Of a stretch of 64,000 nt of DNA, positions 59,088-64,000 are shown in pieces; position 1 is the stretch's first letter; the number at the start of each line of letters is the position of its first letter. Under the pieces are notes generated by a model. That model had not been told where the DNA came from and did not search any database. It was given only the letters and a program-made list of their open reading frames with translations. The stretch covers positions 1 through 64,000 of the forward strand of contig CAVSJQ010000013.1 of NCBI GenBank assembly GCA_963728355.1, read 5' to 3'. The stretch is from Sva-07 sp963728355. Lineage in GTDB: Bacteria > Actinomycetota > Acidimicrobiia > Acidimicrobiales > Ilumatobacteraceae. Position numbers and translations under genes: made by a program.

Positions 59088-59978
59088 GTGGCGATCGTCG
59101 GGCCGACCGCGTCGGGGAAGTCGGCCGTGGCGATGGCGGTCGCTCGCCAGCTCGGCGACGTGGAACTGGTCTCGATCGACAGCATGCAGGTCTACCGCGG
59201 CATGGACATCGGTACCGCCAAGCCGACACCGGCCGAACGCGCCGAGATCCAGCACCACCTCCTCGACCTGGTGGACCCGAACCACGACTTCACGGTGGCG
59301 GAGTTCCGCAAGGCGTACGTCGATGCGCTGCCAGGAATCGGAGAGCGAGGTCACCGGGCGCTGCTCGTCGGCGGTACCGGGCTCTACCACCGCGTGGTGA
59401 TCGACGACTTCGACCTGCCGGGACAGTGGCCGGAGGTGCGCGCCGAACTGGAGGCAGGCGGTGACACCGCTGCACTGTTCGAACGCTTGCGCTCCCTCGA
59501 CGCGGCGGCGACGACGAGGATGGAGCCGACCAATCGGCGTCGGATCGTCAGGGCCCTGGAGGTCACCCTCGGCAGCGGTCGGGCATTCAGCTCGTACGGC
59601 CCCGGTGTCGACGAGTACCCGCCGACCGACGTCGTTCAGATCGGCCTGCGATGGCCGCGTGACGTGCTGACCGATCGCATCGCCCAGCGCGTCCGAGAGA
59701 TGGCCGACGACGGTCTGATCGACGAAGTGCGTGCGCTCCAGCCTCTCGGATTCTCGAGGACCGCAGCACAAGCGCTCGGGTACCGCGAAATCCTCGACGT
59801 CCTCGACGGCCGGATGAGCCAGGATGAAGCGATCACCACGATCATCACCCGCACCCGCAGATTCGCCGTCCGTCAGGAGCGATGGTTCCGTCGCGATCCA
59901 CGCGTACGCTGGATCGAGATCGAACGCGACGCGGTGGCCGAGGCGGCACCCGCCGTGATCGACGCCCTCAGCAGATGA
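59088..59978 (+). CDS. miaA: tRNA dimethylallyltransferase MiaA
   Basis: MiaA transfers a dimethylallyl group to A37 of tRNAs that read UNN codons; MiaB then modifies it further. The P-loop GPTASGKS begins at residue 5; SIDSMQVYRGMDIGTAKP and LVGGTGLYHRVVIDDF follow, and TRRFAVRQERWFRRD lies near the C-terminus. The length is 296 residues from GTG 59088. A CTG at 59064 overlapping the previous stop would add eight residues and cannot be excluded. The stop overlaps dapF (ATGA). Confidence 0.95.
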   Translation: MAIVGPTASGKSAVAMAVARQLGDVELVSIDSMQVYRGMDIGTAKPTPAERAEIQHHLLDLVDPNHDFTVAEFRKAYVDALPGIGERGHRALLVGGTGLYHRVVIDDFDLPGQWPEVRAELEAGGDTAALFERLRSLDAAATTRMEPTNRRRIVRALEVTLGSGRAFSSYGPGVDEYPPTDVVQIGLRWPRDVLTDRIAQRVREMADDGLIDEVRALQPLGFSRTAAQALGYREILDVLDGRMSQDEAITTIITRTRRFAVRQERWFRRDPRVRWIEIERDAVAEAAPAVIDALSR

Positions 59979-60802
59979 CCACACTGACCCTCACCAAACA
60001 CCACGGCCTGGGCAACGACTTCCTGGTCGCGTTCGACCTCGCGCACGACGACCTCGCGGAACTCGCCCGGCAGGTGTGCGATCGGCGACGTGGTGTCGGT
60101 GCCGACGGGCTGCTGATCGCCGAGGCAGCCGACGGCTACGCGGCCCGGATGACCCTGTACAACGCCGACGGATCACGCGCCGAGATGAGCGGGAACGGCA
60201 TCCGCTGTTTCGCTCAGGCGTTGGCGACCCGGCGCGGCGACCTGTCCGACCAGTTGATCATCACCGACGCCGGCGATCGCCTCGTCGTCCTCGACGCCAC
60301 CGACGATCCGGCGACCATCACGGCTCGGGTCCAGATGGGCGAGGTCTCGACGCTCGACGAACCCGCCGGTTGGTCGGTGCTCGGCTGCCATCCCGATCGT
60401 CCCGTCGCCCACCTCAGCTTGGGAAACCCGCACAGCGTGGTCGGCGTCGACGAGGTGGCCGTCGTCGACCTGGCGCTGCTGGGAAGCCAGCTGCCCCACG
60501 TCAACCTGGAGATCGTCGAGCCGGGCCCCGAACCCAACGCGATCACGATGCGCGTGCACGAACGCGGCGCCGGCATCACCGAGGCCTGCGGCACCGGTGC
60601 GTGCGCCGCTGCCTACGCGGCTCGGTCGTGGGGTCTGGTCGCCCGCGGTGCCGGCGACGTCATCGTGCACATGGACGGCGGGACCGCCACGGTCAGCTTC
60701 TCCGACGCGGCCCCGGAGCATGCTGCGTTGACGGGCCCGGCGACCTATGTCGCCACGGTCGAGGTCGTGGTCGGCGCCGACGACGAGGTGGAGGTCGCGT
60801 GA
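59975..60802 (+). CDS. dapF: Diaminopimelate epimerase
   Basis: DapF converts LL- to meso-diaminopimelate for lysine and peptidoglycan. The two catalytic cysteines are C78 (SGNGIRCFAQ) and C205 (EACGTGAC); the N-terminus KHHGLGNDFLV is diagnostic. The 275-residue length is normal. ATG overlaps the miaA stop, and the stop overlaps the hflX GTG, giving a tightly coupled miaA-dapF-hflX-dapC operon. Confidence 0.96.
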   Translation: MTTLTLTKHHGLGNDFLVAFDLAHDDLAELARQVCDRRRGVGADGLLIAEAADGYAARMTLYNADGSRAEMSGNGIRCFAQALATRRGDLSDQLIITDAGDRLVVLDATDDPATITARVQMGEVSTLDEPAGWSVLGCHPDRPVAHLSLGNPHSVVGVDEVAVVDLALLGSQLPHVNLEIVEPGPEPNAITMRVHERGAGITEACGTGACAAAYAARSWGLVARGAGDVIVHMDGGTATVSFSDAAPEHAALTGPATYVATVEVVVGADDEVEVA

Positions 60803-62109
60803 GCAACACCCCCTACAACGAGGCGCTCGCCGGCACCCTGATCGACCGGACGATCAGGGAGAAGATCGTCCTCGTGGCCGTCGCCGATCCCCGGGAGGCC
60901 GACGAAGCGGTCGACGCCGGTCTCGACGAGTTGGCACTGCTGGTCGACACCGCCGGCGCTGACGTGGTCGCACGGATGGTGCAGCGCCGCGACAGCCCTG
61001 ATCACACGTGGTACATCGGCAAGGGCAAGGTCGAGGAGCTCAAGCAGCTGTGTCTCGCCGTCGACGCCGACACGGTCGTCTTCGACAACGAACTCTCACC
61101 GGGCCAGCAGTTCAATCTCGAGAAACTGCTCGGTCGCACGGCGCTCGATCGCACCGCGGTCATCCTCGACATCTTCGGCCAGAACGCGCACACTCTGGAA
61201 GGCAAGGCACAGGTCGAGCTCGCACTGCTGCGCTACCGGTTGCCCCGGCTGCGACGCGGTGCCGACGCGAAGTTGTCGCAGCAACGCGGCGGTGTGGGGG
61301 CCCGGTTCGGTGGGGGCGAGACCAAGATCGAGGTCGATCGCCGTCGGATCATGCGGCGCATCAACAAGCTCGAGCGTGACCTCGAAGCCCTCGCCGACAC
61401 CCGCGAACTCCAGCGCAAGGGCCGCGGTCGCAGTGGTCTCGCGGCGGTGGCGATCGTCGGGTACACCAATGCCGGCAAGTCGTCGCTGCTCAACCGGCTG
61501 ACCGCCTCGGGTGTGCTCGTCGAGGACCGCCTGTTCGCCACGCTCGATCCCACGACGCGGCGCCTCGCGCTCCCCGGCGGCGAACCGGTACTGCTCTCAG
61601 ACACCGTCGGGTTCATCAACCGTCTGCCACACGGTCTGGTCGAGTCGTTCAAGGGCACGTTGGAGGTGGCAGCGCTGGCGGACTACCTGGTCCACGTGGT
61701 CGATGCCAGTGCCCCCGATCCCGAGGGCCAGATCGATGCGGTGCGCGACGTGCTCGGCGAGATCGATGCGACCGCCGTCCCGGAGCTGCTCGTGTTCAAC
61801 AAGGCCGACCTCGCCCCGGGCACTGCGAAGCAACTCGTCGAGGATCACCCCGGTTCGGTGGCCATCTCGGCGGTCACGGGCGAAGGGATCGACGTCTTCC
61901 TGCGCACCCTGGCCGACCGCCTCCGTGCGCTCACCGTGGTGCACGAACTCGTCGTGCCGTACGACCGCGGTGACGTCCTGGCCGCCGTGCATCGCGAGGG
62001 AGAGGTGGTCTCGGTCGCCGACGGTCCGGAGGCGTGGACGATCCGGGCGAGGCTGTCAGATGCCTCGGCGGGTCGGCTCTCGGAGTTCGCCTCCGGAGCG
62101 CCCTCGTGA
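60799..62109 (+). CDS. hflX: Ribosome-rescue GTPase HflX
   Basis: HflX splits stalled or heat-damaged ribosomes. The 436-residue protein has the N-terminal HflX domain (WYIGKGKVEELK, FDNELSPGQQFNLEKLLG), a coiled-coil linker with Gly-rich SQQRGGVGARFGGGE, and the G domain with GYTNAGKS (221-228), DPTTRRL, DTVGF and NKAD. Starts with GTG in overlap with dapF and ends in overlap with dapC. Confidence 0.95.
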   Translation: MSNTPYNEALAGTLIDRTIREKIVLVAVADPREADEAVDAGLDELALLVDTAGADVVARMVQRRDSPDHTWYIGKGKVEELKQLCLAVDADTVVFDNELSPGQQFNLEKLLGRTALDRTAVILDIFGQNAHTLEGKAQVELALLRYRLPRLRRGADAKLSQQRGGVGARFGGGETKIEVDRRRIMRRINKLERDLEALADTRELQRKGRGRSGLAAVAIVGYTNAGKSSLLNRLTASGVLVEDRLFATLDPTTRRLALPGGEPVLLSDTVGFINRLPHGLVESFKGTLEVAALADYLVHVVDASAPDPEGQIDAVRDVLGEIDATAVPELLVFNKADLAPGTAKQLVEDHPGSVAISAVTGEGIDVFLRTLADRLRALTVVHELVVPYDRGDVLAAVHREGEVVSVADGPEAWTIRARLSDASAGRLSEFASGAPS

Positions 62110-63218
62110 CCGGCTTCGTTCCGCCGCCGTACCCGTACGACCGCCTCAACCGGCTGACACCGATCACCGAGGCCCATGCCGGCGGCACGGTCGACCTGTC
62201 GATCGGCACCCCGTCCGATCCGCCGCCGGCCGACGTGGTGGAGGCGTTGTCGTCCAGCGGCAGCGAGCGCTCGTACCCGCCGAGCATTGGCACGCTGCCG
62301 TTCCGGGAGGCCGCCGCGCGATGGATGCGTCGACGGTTCGACGTCGACGTGCCCGCTGACCAGATCGGCGCCACGATCGGCTCCAAGGAGTTCGTCGCCA
62401 CGCTGCCGCAGTGGATGCAGTTGCGCACGCCGTCGCGAGACACGGTGCTGTATCCGGCAATCTCCTATCCCAGCTACGAGATGGGAGCGATCCTCGCGGG
62501 TTGCCGACCGCTGGCGGTGCCGGCGCTGCCCGACGGACGGATGGACCTCGCCGCGATCGAACCGGCCGATGCCGAGCGTGCGCTGCTGCTGTGGGTGAAC
62601 AGCCCGGCCAACCCCACCGGTGCGCTCGACGACCTCGATGCCGCAGCGCACTGGGGGCGGAGCCATGGGGTGCCCGTGTTCTCCGACGAGTGCTACGTCG
62701 AGTTCACGTGGACCGGTCCGGGCCGCACGATCCTCGAATCGGGCCTCGATGGTGTCGTCGCCGTCCACTCACTGTCGAAACGGTCGAATCTCGCCGGCAT
62801 CCGCGTCGGTTTCTACGCCGGAGATGCCGAACTCGTCGCCTACCTGCAGGAGATTCGCAAGCACGTCGGCATGATGGTTCCCGGTCCGGCGCAGGCCGCA
62901 GCGATCGCTGCGCTCGACGACGACGACCACGTCGAGCTGCAGCGTGATCGCTACCGCAGCCGACTCGCGCTGTTGGCGTCGGTGCTCTCGGAGTGGTCCG
63001 GTGACCCGGTCCCGTTACCACAGGGTGCCTTCTATCTGTGGATCCCCGTCGGCGATGGCTGGGACTACACCGAGCGGCTGGCGCGCGACGGTGGAGCGCT
63101 CGTCAGCCCCGGCGAGTTCTACGGGCGCGACGGTGCCCGGTTCGTGCGCGTCGCCGTGGTACAACCGGACGACCGCGTGCGACTGGTCGCCGATCGCTTG
63201 TCGGCCGCCCGCCGGTGA
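62106..63218 (+). CDS. dapC: Succinyldiaminopimelate transaminase-like aminotransferase (DapC)
   Basis: This PLP-dependent fold-type I enzyme of 370 residues has LSIGTPSDPPP, YPAISYPSYEMGA, NSPANPTGALD, the aspartate of SDECYVEF, and the PLP lysine K225 in SLSKRSNLAGIRVGFYAG. The resemblance to actinobacterial DapC and the operon with dapF support a role in the succinylase branch of DAP synthesis, but general aminotransferase activity cannot be excluded. The GTG start overlaps the hflX stop. Confidence 0.88.
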   Translation: MTGFVPPPYPYDRLNRLTPITEAHAGGTVDLSIGTPSDPPPADVVEALSSSGSERSYPPSIGTLPFREAAARWMRRRFDVDVPADQIGATIGSKEFVATLPQWMQLRTPSRDTVLYPAISYPSYEMGAILAGCRPLAVPALPDGRMDLAAIEPADAERALLLWVNSPANPTGALDDLDAAAHWGRSHGVPVFSDECYVEFTWTGPGRTILESGLDGVVAVHSLSKRSNLAGIRVGFYAGDAELVAYLQEIRKHVGMMVPGPAQAAAIAALDDDDHVELQRDRYRSRLALLASVLSEWSGDPVPLPQGAFYLWIPVGDGWDYTERLARDGGALVSPGEFYGRDGARFVRVAVVQPDDRVRLVADRLSAARR

Positions 63219-63288
63219 CTCACATGACGGTGAACCACATGATCGTGACGCATGAGAGGGTGACCCACCTGACCGTGACCCGCACGAC
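63214..63288 (+). repeat. Five tandem copies of a degenerate 15-nt repeat
   Basis: Units with the pattern SGTGACNCACMTGAC follow at 63214, 63229, 63244, 63259 and 63274. The first overlaps the dapC stop. The array is in frame with a 40-codon reading frame (GTG 63215 to TGA 63335) whose product is Thr/Val/His-rich, so a short coupled peptide is possible. The period is a multiple of three. Nothing else was seen in 63219-63329. Confidence 0.65.
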
Positions 63289-63329
63289 GACCCTCGACCA
63301 TCTCGGTCCGCCGGGCGCAGAGGTCATCG

Positions 63330-64000
63330 ATGTCTGAGCGTGCCGGCCGGCGAGTGTGGATGGTGGCCGTCGGCTCGCTGCTCCTCGTCGTGCTCCTCGC
63401 GACGTCCGTCGCGCTGTGGGAGGCGGCGGTGGACCGCCGGGCCGACAACGTCGCTGGATTCGCCCGCGCCCCGGTCGGCTGCGACACCACGCTCGACTTC
63501 GAGTCGACCGGTACGTTCGTGATGTACGTCGAGACGACCGGCCGACTCGACGACCTCGCCGGAGAATGCGACGCCCAACTGCGCTACGACCGCAACGCCG
63601 ACGACGTGCCGCGGGTGGAGCTGACGCTGCGCGATCCCGACAGCGATGTCATCGAATTGGACGAAGCCCCCGAGATCTCCTACGACGTCGACGGCTTCGT
63701 CGGCTCGGCCGTGCACGAGGTGGACATCGAGGTGCCGGGCGATCACCTACTCACCGTTGCGCCCACCGGTGGCGACGCATTCGCCGTCGCCGTGGGTCGG
63801 TCACCCGACGACGGCGTGGCGCTGCTGCGCTGGGCTGCGGTCGCCGCGGCGATCGGCGGCTTGGTCCTCGGCGGCCTGTTCCTCGTGCTCGGGAGCCGAC
63901 GCCCACCGACGCCGGTGACGCCGGAGGCTCCGTGGACACCCGACGGACAAGGTTGGCCCGCGAGCCCGCCCGGCTTCCCGACGCCACCGGCGACGACCGG
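63330..64000 (+). CDS. Membrane-anchored protein with extracellular domain, partial at window end
   Basis: The frame from ATG 63330 is open to the end of the window (223 codons visible). An N-terminal span (about residues 10-31, WMVAVGSLLLVVLLATSVALW) is followed by a probable extracellular beta-rich domain with two cysteines (GCDTTLDF and GECDAQL). A second span (about 171-193, WAAVAAAIGGLVLGGLFLVLG) leads into a Pro-rich cytoplasmic tail. No family recognised. It overlaps the end of the short repeat frame. Confidence 0.75.
   Translation, partial: MSERAGRRVWMVAVGSLLLVVLLATSVALWEAAVDRRADNVAGFARAPVGCDTTLDFESTGTFVMYVETTGRLDDLAGECDAQLRYDRNADDVPRVELTLRDPDSDVIELDEAPEISYDVDGFVGSAVHEVDIEVPGDHLLTVAPTGGDAFAVAVGRSPDDGVALLRWAAVAAAIGGLVLGGLFLVLGSRRPPTPVTPEAPWTPDGQGWPASPPGFPTPPATT

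Overview
This 64 kb window is a piece of a high-GC (roughly two-thirds G+C by eye) bacterial chromosome. Gene content and order point to an actinobacterium, most likely class Acidimicrobiia (Ilumatobacter-like). Pointers are zinc-ribbon forms of L28 and L32, a SepIVA-like coiled-coil gene beside a DUF177 gene, RskA-type anti-sigma, GTP-dependent PEPCK, an FtsY with an N-terminal membrane anchor, many GTG starts, and many gene starts that look leaderless (TANNNT 6-8 nt before the start codon). The taxonomic placement is inference; there is no rRNA here.

Layout. 1-5.4 kb: rod-shape/elongasome block (possible mreB tail, mreC, mreD, mrdA, rodA). 5.7-9.9 kb: rne, then a small gene overlapping its stop that reads through an in-frame TGA (candidate selenoprotein with a SECIS-like hairpin), an MBL-fold hydrolase, rplU and rpmA. 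10-12.5 kb (minus strand): pckG, a cold-shock-like mini-protein and rpmB. 12.7-33.6 kb: a long plus-strand housekeeping run of fakA/yloV-like, recG, rsmD, coaD, sepIVA-like, DUF177, rpmF, plsX, acpP, rnc, mutM, smc, ftsY, (acyl-CoA dehydrogenase, GNAT), ffh, rpsP, khpA, rimM, trmD, rplS, yraN. 33.6-42 kb: a 36-residue membrane protein, an enoyl-CoA hydratase, a secreted membrane-anchored protein, and a two-gene AddAB-type helicase-nuclease. 42-51.9 kb: mixed metabolism (GNATs, rpe, an rRNA/tRNA uracil methyltransferase, ECF sigma/anti-sigma pair, psuG, a TSUP-quinone reductase operon, DUF2889, quinone oxidoreductase). 51.9-52.2 kb: tRNA-His and tRNA-Lys. 52.2-64 kb: acyl-CoA dehydrogenase, small membrane proteins, recA under a LexA-box promoter, VOC protein, miaB, chorismate mutase, miaA, dapF, hflX, dapC, and a membrane protein running off the end.

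How the genes work together. The window combines cell elongation (MreCD/PBP2/RodA plus DAP synthesis by DapC/DapF), translation and RNA maturation (L19, L21, L27, L28, L32, S16, RimM, TrmD, KhpA, RNase E/G, RNase III, MiaA/MiaB, HflX), protein targeting (FtsY/Ffh), lipid supply (PlsX/AcpP, two acyl-CoA dehydrogenases, ECH), and genome maintenance (Smc, RecG, MutM, RecA, AddAB). No mobile element, CRISPR array or rRNA was seen.

Most notable: the candidate Sec-containing protein at 7577-7894, which would be missed or split by standard gene calling. Other signals are three families of short interspersed repeats, one of which is translated as an N-terminal extension of TrmD; a set of leaderless promoters that also decides several start codons; a LexA box embedded in the recA promoter; a 36-residue membrane protein; a 15-nt tandem repeat after dapC; and a gene remnant at 53.5 kb.
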